Virus record (IMG/VR): IMGVR_UViG_3300027749_000295
Coordinates: 1 to 34,886 of that record
DNA length: 34,886 nt
Strand: one strand, 5' to 3'
Source of the DNA: a virus
Part shown: positions 27,947-34,886 of the stretch, one piece after another
Layout: the number at the start of each line of letters is the position of its first letter
Position numbering within the stretch: the first letter of the stretch is position 1
Position numbers and translations under genes: made by a program
Notes under the pieces: model-generated
Told to the model about the DNA's origin: nothing
Database searches by the model: none
Seen by the model: the letters and a program-made list of their open reading frames with translations, nothing else

Positions 27947-28879
27947 TTAATGACTGACCCAGCTAGCCGTTCCAGCGGTGGCGAAGATGGCAGAGAGGGT
28001 AGTGGTGGTGTAGTCGCACTCGTAGAAATCCCCGCTAGATAAAGCGACCATAAATCCACCGCCCAGCGTTGTGGCCGTTGCCCCAGCGTTCACGAATAGT
28101 TGCCCTGCCCCGAGGTTGTAGACGGTGGCCATTTTGCGGGCGGTGTTGGCAGGGACGAGGGTGGCTGAGGTAAGGGACGAAAAACTGCCCGAGGTGATGG
28201 AGGTGGAGGAGATTGCTATGTTAGCCGTTACCGTCCCACTGATCGTAGGGAGGGAGCCGATTGTGACGCTATTCCCTACCGTGACGGAGGCGATTGAGAC
28301 GGGGACTGTCCCGCTGATGCTCGCCGTGACCGCCCCTATCTGAGCCGTGCCAGCGACTAAAGCCGGGAGGGACGCCAAGGAGACGGGCTGAGTGGCGGGA
28401 AAGTTTCCAACCGTGACGGAGGAGATGCTGATGGGAACCGTCCCGCTGATGGATGCGGTGACTGACCCGATCTGTGCCGTCCCTGCTCCGATGGTGACTG
28501 TCCCTGCTCCAATCGTCACCACGCCGATGCGGTTTGTGCCAGCGGGGAGGGCAGAGCCTATGGTGACTGTGCCAGAGATGGGAAGGGGCTGAAAGTCGCT
28601 AACATTTCTAAATGACCCATTAACGTCATCGCGCCATCCAATCAAAACCCCCTTGTCTCCATCGTTACTAGTATCTTCATCTTGAGCATAGGCAAAGTTT
28701 CCCCCATTCGCCGTCACCGTGCCAGAGATGGCAATTCCACTTGAAACCGCCGACAGAATGTCCGTCTTAGCTTGCGTCCCAAGGCTTACAACCGTATGTG
28801 CGGTAATGTGTTGACCACTAGAAAGTATTGTTGAAAGCGTAGTTGCTGTTTGATTTCCGTCTAAAATAGAGAGAGCCAT
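27947..28879 (-). CDS. Repetitive fibre-shaft-like protein, 310 aa
   Basis: The middle (residues 100-235) consists of short beta-strand repeats of the V-T-I-G / S-I-S-G-T-V type, including a near-duplicate of about 29 residues spaced 44 residues apart (GTAQIG[SA]VTASISGTVP). The segment VGNFPATQPVS also occurs in many phage virion proteins. The repeat suggests a trimeric beta-helical shaft. The N-terminus (LSILDGNQTATTLSTILSSG) and a C-terminal beta domain flank it. AAGGAAACAACC precedes the ATG. Confidence 0.65.
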   Translation of the reverse strand: MALSILDGNQTATTLSTILSSGQHITAHTVVSLGTQAKTDILSAVSSGIAISGTVTANGGNFAYAQDEDTSNDGDKGVLIGWRDDVNGSFRNVSDFQPLPISGTVTIGSALPAGTNRIGVVTIGAGTVTIGAGTAQIGSVTASISGTVPISISSVTVGNFPATQPVSLASLPALVAGTAQIGAVTASISGTVPVSIASVTVGNSVTIGSLPTISGTVTANIAISSTSITSGSFSSLTSATLVPANTARKMATVYNLGAGQLFVNAGATATTLGGGFMVALSSGDFYECDYTTTTLSAIFATAGTASWVSH

Positions 28880-28894
28880 ATGGTTGTTTCCTTG

Positions 28895-29386
28895 TTAAAT
28901 CACGCCAATATACATTGAATTTTGCTGTTGATAGAAGTTTAGGTATCGCAACCCGTCCTCAAGTTCAGAAGGAGTACAGATAACACTCATAGTCAAGCCC
29001 CTTTGCCATGCTCTTTTATTGGCTCGAATGGATGGGCTTTGACCGCTTATCCTAGCCATGTGAATTTTTGTGTCGAAAATTGTGTTCTGTATCTTGGTAG
29101 CAAGGGTAGGTGTTTCAGAATAGAACGCTTCAAAGATAGCGCAGTATTCAGCGTCAAAGTTCTCTTGGGTAATCTTGGCCGCCGTGTCTGAATAGTTCAC
29201 CGCAACGCTCAAATCATAAACCCCTGTATAGTTGCCTAGCATTTGAGTATTTACAGAGGCAGAGATTGTGACGAATGGGAAGAATCTAAGCCCGATGCGG
29301 TTTGTGGTATAGACATTCAAACCAGAGATTCCCGCAAGCAAGTCTCCAATAGCATCCTCTACATTATATTGTGGTGTCTGGTTCAT
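28895..29386 (-). CDS. Tail completion/terminator-like protein, paralogue 2 (163 aa)
   Basis: Clearly paralogous to the preceding 138-aa gene: both share GI(S/T)G(L/V)N followed by a Thr-x-Arg, a G-x-(Y/F)TGV(Y/F) strand, a FDA(E/K) helix, a P-x-LA segment and a GQS-x-(S/A)I-x-x-(N/K)-x-R-x-W-x-R-x-(L/I)T end. An extra 25-residue tail (DGLRYLNFYQQQNS) distinguishes it. The position after head genes suits tail terminator/completion proteins (gpU/Z-like). Start overlaps paralogue 1 by four bases (ATGA). Confidence 0.6.
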   Translation of the reverse strand: MNQTPQYNVEDAIGDLLAGISGLNVYTTNRIGLRFFPFVTISASVNTQMLGNYTGVYDLSVAVNYSDTAAKITQENFDAEYCAIFEAFYSETPTLATKIQNTIFDTKIHMARISGQSPSIRANKRAWQRGLTMSVICTPSELEDGLRYLNFYQQQNSMYIGVI

Positions 29387-29799
29387 TTCTTTGCGCTTGC
29401 TGTAATGTCTAGCGTTATGGCTCTATTCCAAGTTCTATTCTTGGATTCAATGGCGTTGCTCTGTCCTGTTACTTTGGCCACATAACAAGTGATATTTGAA
29501 GCCGTGGTGATATAACTTGCAAGGTCGGGTGATCTGTAAAGCTGTCCTAATATATTAAAGAACTTTGCATCAAAAGCGGTTCGGCTAATTGTGTCGGCTC
29601 TTGCCGTGTAGGTAAGCGTGGCAGGGGTTTTGAATACTCCTGTAAATGGGCCAAGTTCCTCCCCTCCAATGCTCGCTTGAACTACAATGTTGGGCATAGT
29701 CCGAGCCGTGCCTCTTTCGCTAGTGAAGAAATTAACACCAGTAATGCCAGAAACTGCGTTGAGAAGCCCCTTCTCAATCTCTCGTTCAATTGAGGCCAT
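29383..29799 (-). CDS. Tail completion/terminator-like protein, paralogue 1 (138 aa)
   Basis: The start is at 29799 (MASIEREIEKGLLNAVSG), where ATG overlaps the upstream stop as TAATG. A longer in-frame extension reads through the coding sequence of the upstream gene in another frame and has unlikely composition. It shares the domain described for the gene after it. Two related proteins in tandem suggest gene duplication followed by division of labour, for instance at the two faces of the head-tail joint. Confidence 0.6.
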   Translation of the reverse strand: MASIEREIEKGLLNAVSGITGVNFFTSERGTARTMPNIVVQASIGGEELGPFTGVFKTPATLTYTARADTISRTAFDAKFFNILGQLYRSPDLASYITTASNITCYVAKVTGQSNAIESKNRTWNRAITLDITASAKK

Positions 29800-30116
29800 T
29801 AGGTTGTGATGTCGGCTAGTTCGATGGTATAGGAAACTCCATCCGTACTTTGGGAGAATCCCGCAACCATTCGTTCTATGCCAGAAACAGAGCAGAGCAT
29901 ACCAATCGTAGGAGCAGAAATAGAAGAGGCGGGAACGACAAGGCTCTGGGTTATCCTTAGAATCTCTCCACCTATATCCAAATCTGTTGCCGTGGTTAGA
30001 TCGGTTACAGAGGCACACACGGCAGTAGAACCCAATCCAGTTACGGAAGAGTATAGGTCTTTTATCATCCCGCTGAGATCGGAAAGGAAATAGGTTGTGT
30101 CAATCGAGCCAGCCAT
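29799..30116 (-). CDS. Head-tail joining-like protein, 105 aa
   Basis: A small protein with two helices at the start (YFLSDLSGMIKDLYSSV) and a beta-rich remainder (CASVTDLTTATDLDIGGEILRITQSL, then IGMLCSVSGIERMVAGFSQSTDGVSYTIELADI). It comes directly before the paralogous tail completion genes, where lambda has FI/FII-type joining proteins. The closing strand pattern resembles FII-like barrels only loosely. Confidence 0.5.
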   Translation of the reverse strand: MAGSIDTTYFLSDLSGMIKDLYSSVTGLGSTAVCASVTDLTTATDLDIGGEILRITQSLVVPASSISAPTIGMLCSVSGIERMVAGFSQSTDGVSYTIELADITT

Positions 30117-30131
30117 AAATCCCGCCTAGTG

Positions 30132-30803
30132 TCAATCCAGCTTTATCATTCCCTCAAAGTCAAAAATGTTGTCAGTTTCCCACTCGTTCTTTTGGGGGAA
30201 GAACCCGGTGTTCTTATCCTTCCTAACCGCTGAGGCCAAGATGATCGGGGTGCTATTAATTGCCCAGAACATATCTGCACCTCGGATAGCCTTTGCCATA
30301 TCTTCAATGTCTGGGGCGGTGTAGGTCGAAAGCCCTTGTATTTTAATATCGAGCGGGGTCATCACATAGAAGTTTTCTTTGCCCATCTCAGACCTCGCCT
30401 TTGTTATGATCTCAAGCGGATTGTTCCTATACCCTTGGCTGATTCCAAAAGGAGCAACTAGGTTATATTTATCGGGCAGTTCCTTGGACGGCTTATCATC
30501 CAGCTTGTCTAGGACGATGTTCGTCTTGTCTGCTCCTTTGATTTCGGAATGGCTATAAACAAAGTCCGTCCAAGTCTTTTTGCTCTTTCGGTATTCCTCG
30601 TATTTGTTCGGCCATACCTCAAGGTCAATGATGTCTCCCTTGCTCCCCGCCTTCACATAGGAGACAAGATCGAATACGGAATGATATTGGGGCAAGCAAT
30701 CAAAGAAAACCTCTTGCCCTTGGTCTGCCAAGAACTTGGCGGCGGGTAGGCATCTGAGGACATCCCCTAGCCTCTGCGAGTATTTGATTGTCTTAGCACT
30801 CAT
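30132..30803 (-). CDS. Glycosyltransferase family 9-like protein
   Basis: From the ATG at 30803, 223 residues. KYSQRLGDVLRCLPAAKFLADQG matches the start of heptosyltransferase-like GT9 proteins (GD-x-L-x-x-LP-A). KYNLVAPFGISQGYRNNPLEI and ADMFWAINSTPIILASAVRK follow the second-domain sugar-nucleotide site pattern. It is shorter than bacterial GT9 enzymes (about 330). Last gene of the glycan cassette; its start overlaps the stop of the previous glycosyltransferase. Confidence 0.65.
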   Translation of the reverse strand: MSAKTIKYSQRLGDVLRCLPAAKFLADQGQEVFFDCLPQYHSVFDLVSYVKAGSKGDIIDLEVWPNKYEEYRKSKKTWTDFVYSHSEIKGADKTNIVLDKLDDKPSKELPDKYNLVAPFGISQGYRNNPLEIITKARSEMGKENFYVMTPLDIKIQGLSTYTAPDIEDMAKAIRGADMFWAINSTPIILASAVRKDKNTGFFPQKNEWETDNIFDFEGMIKLD

Positions 30804-31560
30804 CGGCAACGCTTTTGTCTGTTATGAATGGCAGATAATCCCTCAGCCTAACTGGGCTTGTCGTTTGTTGTAGCCTTTCCCATCCTTCAACTATCCCCTT
30901 GTACCCATAGAAATCTTCTTTGAATTGTGCCTGTTCTTTCGTGGCGTATGCGTAGTGATCAAAGGTTAGCCCCCAAGTTTCTGTGACTCCCCTCGGAATC
31001 ATCAAAGATTGGACATTGAGCTTGGGCGGTTCATGGCTTGTAAAATGAATGTCCCTTCCCCATCTCCAAGCTCTAAACCACTCGTACCAGTTCGAGCCGA
31101 ACCCCTCCCTAGTCACTACTCTCTTGTTCTGCCCTACAAAATAGTTGCAATGAAACTGCATCGCTCGCCCCTCCTCGCATCCTTTGAGATGTCCAAAAAT
31201 AGCGTCTATCTGTTCGGCTTTCCATATCTCGTCTGAATCAATCTGCATCACAACCCCTCCCTCTACTCCCCGCAAGGCTTCGTTTATCATCGCCAGCTTC
31301 CCCTCGAAGGGTTTAGCTTGCCAGTAAACAGATATATTTTCCCCTCTAATGCTCTCAAGATATTCGTGTGTTCCGTCCACGCTTGCAAAGTTCTTATGAT
31401 ATTTGTCGGGGATTTGCTTGCACCACCGAGTACATCCTAGAGGTTCGCTTACTCCTTCAACGATGTTCCATCTCCAAGGGATTTGCAGTTTTCTAAACTC
31501 TGCTAGGTGCTTCTCAATATAGGGCATCCCATTTAGAACAATGGTGAAGATAGTTAGCAT
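30793..31560 (-). CDS. GT-A type glycosyltransferase, 255 aa
   Basis: Starts MLTIFTIVLNGMPYIEKHL, as in GT2-like enzymes, with VVMQIDSDEIW near residue 105-115 carrying the D-x-D metal/nucleotide-sugar motif. The C-terminal part is Trp/Tyr-rich (NWYEWFRAWRWGRDIHF, YYAYATKEQA-like segment), which may define the acceptor pocket. It is translated with the FkbM-like gene (7-base overlap). The sugar and the acceptor are unknown. Confidence 0.7.
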   Translation of the reverse strand: MLTIFTIVLNGMPYIEKHLAEFRKLQIPWRWNIVEGVSEPLGCTRWCKQIPDKYHKNFASVDGTHEYLESIRGENISVYWQAKPFEGKLAMINEALRGVEGGVVMQIDSDEIWKAEQIDAIFGHLKGCEEGRAMQFHCNYFVGQNKRVVTREGFGSNWYEWFRAWRWGRDIHFTSHEPPKLNVQSLMIPRGVTETWGLTFDHYAYATKEQAQFKEDFYGYKGIVEGWERLQQTTSPVRLRDYLPFITDKSVADEC

Positions 31561-32066
31561 TTTAGTCGGCCATAAATAACGCTAATCTCTGAGCAGAAAG
31601 AAACAGAGTCATATTGGTAACACTCAAACCCAATAGACTCAAACCAAGTCATAAACTCCTTAAGCCATAGATCGGAATAGTGAAGTTCAATGGCGATCTC
31701 CTTTAGTGTCCCCACATCTGCAATCTGCAACATTCTTGACTCTTCTCCCTCTATGTCGCATTTGATGTGAGTTATTAAGTTTTCCTTAATCAGTCCTTGG
31801 ATTTGCTCTGATGATTCTATTCTTTGGCATAGGAATTTGCCCTCTGGATATTGCCTAGACAGAGATTCAATGTCCCCTTGGTTTATTTCGATTCCCATGT
31901 AGAACTCTGGCTTTTGTGATAGGAAGTATTTTGCCGTGCCGTTGCCCTCTTGCCTTTCTGCCTCCGTCCAGAATCCGCATCCCAAGTCTAGGACTCTTCC
32001 CCCCTTAACATTAAGATGCTCCCAATGAATCTGCGGAGCTTCCGAATCTATTGTTCCCTTGGTCAT
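31554..32066 (-). CDS. FkbM-like methyltransferase
   Basis: 170 residues from the ATG overlapping the previous stop (ATGA). RVLDLGCGFWTEAERQEGNG is motif I of class I methyltransferases; FYMGIEINQGDIESL is the acidic motif II; THIKCDIEGEESRML matches the FkbM D-x-E-G-x-E pattern; IELHYSD follows. FkbM-type enzymes methylate hydroxyl groups, often on sugars. Longer starts upstream lie within the preceding gene. Confidence 0.7.
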   Translation of the reverse strand: MTKGTIDSEAPQIHWEHLNVKGGRVLDLGCGFWTEAERQEGNGTAKYFLSQKPEFYMGIEINQGDIESLSRQYPEGKFLCQRIESSEQIQGLIKENLITHIKCDIEGEESRMLQIADVGTLKEIAIELHYSDLWLKEFMTWFESIGFECYQYDSVSFCSEISVIYGRLKC

Positions 32067-32671
32067 AACTGGAAGATGGCCGCCCCATTCCGACAAGCCA
32101 TATCCTCCCATAGCAGGGTTGCAGTTCGCTTTAGCTTTTCATAATTAGCATAGTTCTTGATGTCGTTCACATCGTCTAGGGCGATGATTGCTTTCTCTAC
32201 TAGGAAGGGTCGGACACAACGCAGTTCTGATTCCCCAGAGAAGGGCGAGCCATCAATCAATACAAAGTTAAAATCTACATTATGGTCGAAGTGAACATCC
32301 TCGATTGCGCTGGTTTTGTATTGGTAGGCAGTTTCAAGACATACATTATGCCAGCCCAAGACCTGCTCTAGCGGGTACTGGTTGAGCGTTGTCTTTGTGG
32401 TTCGATAGAACTCCTCAATATCTTTCTTGTTTAGCCATAGACTCGATAGGGTTGCCGTGCCGTTGATTGCTACTCCCCCCCTTGCCGATAGGTTCATTGA
32501 GTGTCGGCCTATGCGGTCTGGATGGTTCTCTATGCTGAATAGTTTCTTTGTCTTGATGCATTGCGTTGAGCCGTCCCCTGTTCCTCCACCAATCTCTAGC
32601 CCTACATCTAGCCCTTCACTATATTTTTGGAGGGCTTGTCCAAATGAGTCGTTGATGGTTATTTCTTGCAT
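32063..32671 (-). CDS. Class I methyltransferase, 202 aa
   Basis: VGLEIGGGTGDGSTQCI (residues 23-39) is the SAM-binding loop; KLFSIENHPDR gives motif II; FNFVLIDGSPFSGESELRCVRPFL is motif IV-like; and IIALDDVND is the next strand. This layout resembles Methyltransf_24-type O-methyltransferases found in glycan clusters. It overlaps the upstream 84-aa gene by 13 bases and is followed by an FkbM-like gene. Confidence 0.7.
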   Translation of the reverse strand: MQEITINDSFGQALQKYSEGLDVGLEIGGGTGDGSTQCIKTKKLFSIENHPDRIGRHSMNLSARGGVAINGTATLSSLWLNKKDIEEFYRTTKTTLNQYPLEQVLGWHNVCLETAYQYKTSAIEDVHFDHNVDFNFVLIDGSPFSGESELRCVRPFLVEKAIIALDDVNDIKNYANYEKLKRTATLLWEDMACRNGAAIFQL

Positions 32672-32913
32672 CTTGCCATTTCTATTAGTGCCTTCTTAAT
32701 TACATATTCAATGACGGCCTCCGGGTCTTGCTTCAAGGCCAACATCCCCGCCTCGTATAATTCCTTCTTAGCCTTTTCGTCATAGGTAATATCGACATTT
32801 ACAAACTTAGTTTTGCAGGGGCGAGATTTCCCAAAAGTAATTATACCAAGACCCTTGGTATGCTCTCCCTTTTTAGCTGTCCTACAACCAATTATTTGCT
32901 TTGTGCTTTTCAT
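32659..32913 (-). CDS. Small basic protein, 84 aa
   Basis: From the ATG at 32913, inside the end of the glycosyltransferase gene. The Lys-rich N-terminus (KSTKQIIGCRTAKKGEHTK) is followed by FVNVDITYDEKAKKELYEAG and a helical end (DPEAVIEYVIKKALIEMARCKK). No known domain. It lies within the glycan cassette and may be unrelated in function, or a small regulator of it. An earlier in-frame start adds seven residues. Confidence 0.5.
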   Translation of the reverse strand: MKSTKQIIGCRTAKKGEHTKGLGIITFGKSRPCKTKFVNVDITYDEKAKKELYEAGMLALKQDPEAVIEYVIKKALIEMARCKK

Positions 32914-34534
32914 AGATCGCCTTGCCTTTCTCATAGAACTCTGGCTTGTTGTGGTTTTTTAGTTGCTCGTCTGGGTTGCCCCCTGTGAACATAGGATTCT
33001 CGTGTTTGAATTGAACATGTCGAGCCTCAACTACCACTTGATTTAAATAGGCAAGCTCTGTGAATTCGTTATCGGAATATAAACCATCGCTCTCTTGATA
33101 GTCGGGGTGAAACATGTGACCCTGCTTTTTTAGCCTATCTTTCGTGAGAATCGCCATACAGAGGAGTTTGTCGGTTCTCAGCCCATCTGATACTGCCAAT
33201 ACCTTCTCGGCCTTGCTGTCCCCAATAGCGTTCGAAATTAGGGCATCCCAATGGCGGGGTGGTGCCCAATCATCCGACATTTGAATAATGATGTCCCCCT
33301 TGGCTATTTTTGCCCCTGCGTTCCAGGCATTGACGATGCCACCGGGGTTGCATCGAATCCCTTGGTGAGGGGTGTAGTCGGTCTTTTCGTCTGCATCCAC
33401 CATGAATAGCCATTCAATTTCAAGGGGTTTCTCGGCCAAGCACAACCATTGCCATCTTCTCTGCCAAGCGATCTGCGGTCTGCCCTTAGTAGCGTGAATC
33501 ACGCTTATCTTTGGGGCTGGTTTCATCTTCTTAATCTTCTCAACCTCCACGCTTTCGCCAACACAAACAGAGGCGGTTTCAAATAGATCGAGGGCTTGCC
33601 AGTTGTAGATCGCTTCAACTTGATTCCAATAATGAGCTTTTGGCCTGTGCAGAGTCATGCAACTTCGGATTGCTCCATATGCCTTATGCCAACTAGCCTT
33701 CCCCGAGTAGTGATTTGCTATATAAAAATACGCCTCTCTGCGGTCTGGTTGGAGAGCCACGGCTTGTCCTAGCCACGCCAGCCTGTCGTTATCCCCCACA
33801 ATCCTCCCCAGATTGCAAAGCACATCATATCGAAGCGTGTCCTCTAGCTCTGGAAAGGCCAAGGCTCTCATGCTGGAATCAATGCACTTCTCAATCTGGT
33901 TTGATAGAAAGTATTCTTGGGCTTGGTAGTATAGAGAATTGGGAGCAGTTGAAAGGGTGTCGGCTAAGATGTTAAAGTTCCTTTCAGCACTTTTGGGCTT
34001 GTACCCATCGGGCTTGTGGATTCTAAATATCTTGTCTGTCGCTATGGTCTTGTTTGACTCTTTAGTGACAAGCATTTCGTGAACTCGATTCTTCCAAACA
34101 CAAGTGCCTTTCTTGCTTATCTCTTCTCGGAGGGGCATGAGTCCGGCGTTGTCGACATTGTACTTTAAAGCCACTAGGTGAGCGTCTTTCTCTATGGCTA
34201 GGGCAATAGCTTCCTCTGCCACCTTCTCGCCGTCATCAGCCATTACATCGTCAGCGTCCACCCATAAAGCCCATTCACACTCACAAGCCTCTAGCGCAGT
34301 ATTTCGAGCCGTTGCAAAATCATCTATATGCTCCCAATCAGTTCTTTTGTTCTGGTAATGAACGATTCTAGCACCGAGAGAAAGTGCGATCTCCTCTGTC
34401 TTGTCGGGCGTAGCTGACCCCCTAGAAATACATACAACAACTTCTTTTGAGATGGGTTTAAATGATTCAATGCAACGCTTGATGTATGCTTCTTCATTTC
34501 CAGCTATTAGATAAACAGAAAGAGGATATTTCAT
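32882..34534 (-). CDS. Two-domain glycosyltransferase (GT2 - TPR-like - GT2)
   Basis: 550 residues in three parts. Residues 1-170 are a GT2 domain: SVYLIAGNEEAYIKRCIESF, then WALWVDADDVM with the D-x-D motif. About 190-335 is helical and TPR-like (YYQAQEYFLSNQIEKCIDSS, then AYFYIANHYSGKASWHKAYGA). Residues 345-550 form a second GT-A domain: ISVIHATKGRPQIAWQRR, VNAWNAGAKIAKGDIIIQMSDDWAPP and a conserved-looking HEN-x-MF tail. Two catalytic domains suggest that it makes two linkages. It opens the cassette after a 65-base AT-rich gap. Confidence 0.8.
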   Translation of the reverse strand: MKYPLSVYLIAGNEEAYIKRCIESFKPISKEVVVCISRGSATPDKTEEIALSLGARIVHYQNKRTDWEHIDDFATARNTALEACECEWALWVDADDVMADDGEKVAEEAIALAIEKDAHLVALKYNVDNAGLMPLREEISKKGTCVWKNRVHEMLVTKESNKTIATDKIFRIHKPDGYKPKSAERNFNILADTLSTAPNSLYYQAQEYFLSNQIEKCIDSSMRALAFPELEDTLRYDVLCNLGRIVGDNDRLAWLGQAVALQPDRREAYFYIANHYSGKASWHKAYGAIRSCMTLHRPKAHYWNQVEAIYNWQALDLFETASVCVGESVEVEKIKKMKPAPKISVIHATKGRPQIAWQRRWQWLCLAEKPLEIEWLFMVDADEKTDYTPHQGIRCNPGGIVNAWNAGAKIAKGDIIIQMSDDWAPPRHWDALISNAIGDSKAEKVLAVSDGLRTDKLLCMAILTKDRLKKQGHMFHPDYQESDGLYSDNEFTELAYLNQVVVEARHVQFKHENPMFTGGNPDEQLKNHNKPEFYEKGKAIYEKHKANNWL

Positions 34535-34599
34535 TTAGATAGGATTTCTGTCTGCTAGAGGATGTCAATTAAATAGTATTTGTATATATTAAATTGTAA
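34535..34599. other. AT-rich gap between the 115-aa gene and the glycan cassette
   Basis: This 65-base stretch separates the 115-aa stop from the ATG of the two-domain glycosyltransferase. On the minus strand it contains TTGACA (34568-34563) and TCCTAT 18 bases later, but these would place a start point almost at the ATG. No ribosome binding site is obvious. It could be a boundary of an exchanged cassette. Confidence 0.35.
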
Positions 34600-34886
34600 C
34601 TACGGACTTGTAATTGTAATTGATGGACTCCAGCCTGTTAGCGGAATTGCAGAACTTGATGATAGATTTGTGCTTATTACACCTCCTCCAATTTCATTTT
34701 CATACCAAACCTCCCATGCGTTGGGAGTTGTTTGGTAGTAACCAAAAGTTAACCAATAATAATTTCCATCTATTGCAGAATAGTTTGCAAGCCAATGTGT
34801 ATTATCTTGTCTTAAATATGGAGTAATTCCATTTATTGTTAAACTAACAGTAGAAAGAGGAAGGGTTGGTCCGGGTGATGGCGTGA
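34600..34886 (-). CDS. Small structural/fibre-like protein, C-terminal part (continues at 231-1)
   Basis: This end carries the rest of the 115-residue protein whose start lies at the left end. Reading from the right edge it repeats the aromatic segment, here as DG-N-YYW-LTFGYYQ, and continues WEVWYENEIGGG, STNLSSSSAIPLTGW and SITITSP before the TAG at 34600. Compared with the left copy, Ser becomes Tyr and Asn becomes Trp at two nearby positions. All four base changes fall in these two codons. Confidence 0.7.
   Translation of the reverse strand, partial: TPSPGPTLPLSTVSLTINGITPYLRQDNTHWLANYSAIDGNYYWLTFGYYQTTPNAWEVWYENEIGGGVISTNLSSSSAIPLTGWSPSITITSP
34717..34886. repeat. Right copy of the terminal overlap
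   Basis: Matches the first 170 bases of the window with four substitutions (positions 34753-34755 and 34760 here). The inner 126 bases up to the window edge are identical. Joining the contig at this overlap restores the single 115-residue reading frame without frameshift, which supports circular closure. Confidence 0.85.

Noticed and set aside
29383-30018. Longer reading of the first tail completion gene (211 aa)
   Set aside because: The first 73 residues overlap another gene in a different frame, have improbable composition (many Cys, Trp, His), and the ATG at 29799 couples to the previous stop as TAATG.
34539-34568. Promoter TTGACA/TCCTAT in front of the glycosyltransferase gene
   Set aside because: The -10-like box is weak and ends four bases before the ATG, which leaves no room for a leader.
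1-34886. Temperate lifestyle genes (integrase, CI/Cro, attachment site)
   Set aside because: No tyrosine or serine recombinase and no divergent regulatory region; several HTH proteins exist but none forms a lysogeny switch with opposing promoters.
1-34886. tRNA genes
   Set aside because: No cloverleaf-like sequence with a plausible TTCGA-type arm and acceptor stem was noticed in the few intergenic gaps; a dedicated tRNA search would be decisive.

Overview
This window looks like an almost complete genome of a tailed bacteriophage (Caudoviricetes) with a lambda-type packaging and head module and a siphovirus-like tail. The first and last 170 bases are the same sequence apart from four substitutions, and one 115-residue gene runs across the two ends. 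The contig therefore probably closes into a circle of about 34.7 kb, or is a permuted/terminally redundant genome. Every gene I can support lies on the minus strand, usually with ATGA or TAATG overlaps. No integrase, excisionase, CI-like repressor, tRNA or DNA polymerase was recognised. Lipoprotein signal peptides in the lysis region point to a host with an outer membrane. The host itself cannot be named from the sequence; some families (DUF5856-like, the portal C-terminal domains) are familiar from aquatic phages.

Layout in the direction of transcription (decreasing coordinates). The replication/recombination block (16.3-10.05 kb) holds a minimal DNA-ligase-like protein, a PD-(D/E)XK nuclease, an annealing-protein candidate with an SSB-like tail, a lambda O-like initiator with six 11-bp iterons inside its gene, and several small helix-turn-helix proteins. 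A 173-bp non-coding stretch follows (9.88-10.05 kb) and is the best candidate for the cos/packaging region. Next come packaging and head genes (9.9-0.6 kb): small terminase, a small membrane protein, an HNH nuclease, an AT-rich HTH-methyltransferase gene, large terminase (GpA family), gpW-like connector, a portal with an unusual long C-terminus, a DUF5856-like protein, a protease with a nested scaffold, a decoration protein and the major capsid protein, then a clear intrinsic terminator.

Two small structural genes span the contig junction. A cassette of three glycosyltransferases and two methyltransferases follows (34.5-30.1 kb), placed between head and tail genes. Connector and tail genes (30.1-19.85 kb) include a tandem pair of paralogous tail-completion proteins, fibre-like proteins, a probable tail tube protein, tail assembly chaperones expressed through a canonical G_GGA_AAC -1 frameshift site, and a short tape measure. 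A lone nucleotidyltransferase head domain and a compact lysis cassette (holin-like protein, overlapping membrane protein and lipoprotein genes, M15 endolysin) come next. MazG-like, metallophosphoesterase and HTH genes then lead back to the replication block.

The most notable points are the origin inside the initiator gene, the frameshift site, the glycan/methyl cassette, the minimal ligase, the portal fusion, the SSB-like tail, and the clustered amino-acid variants at the contig ends.
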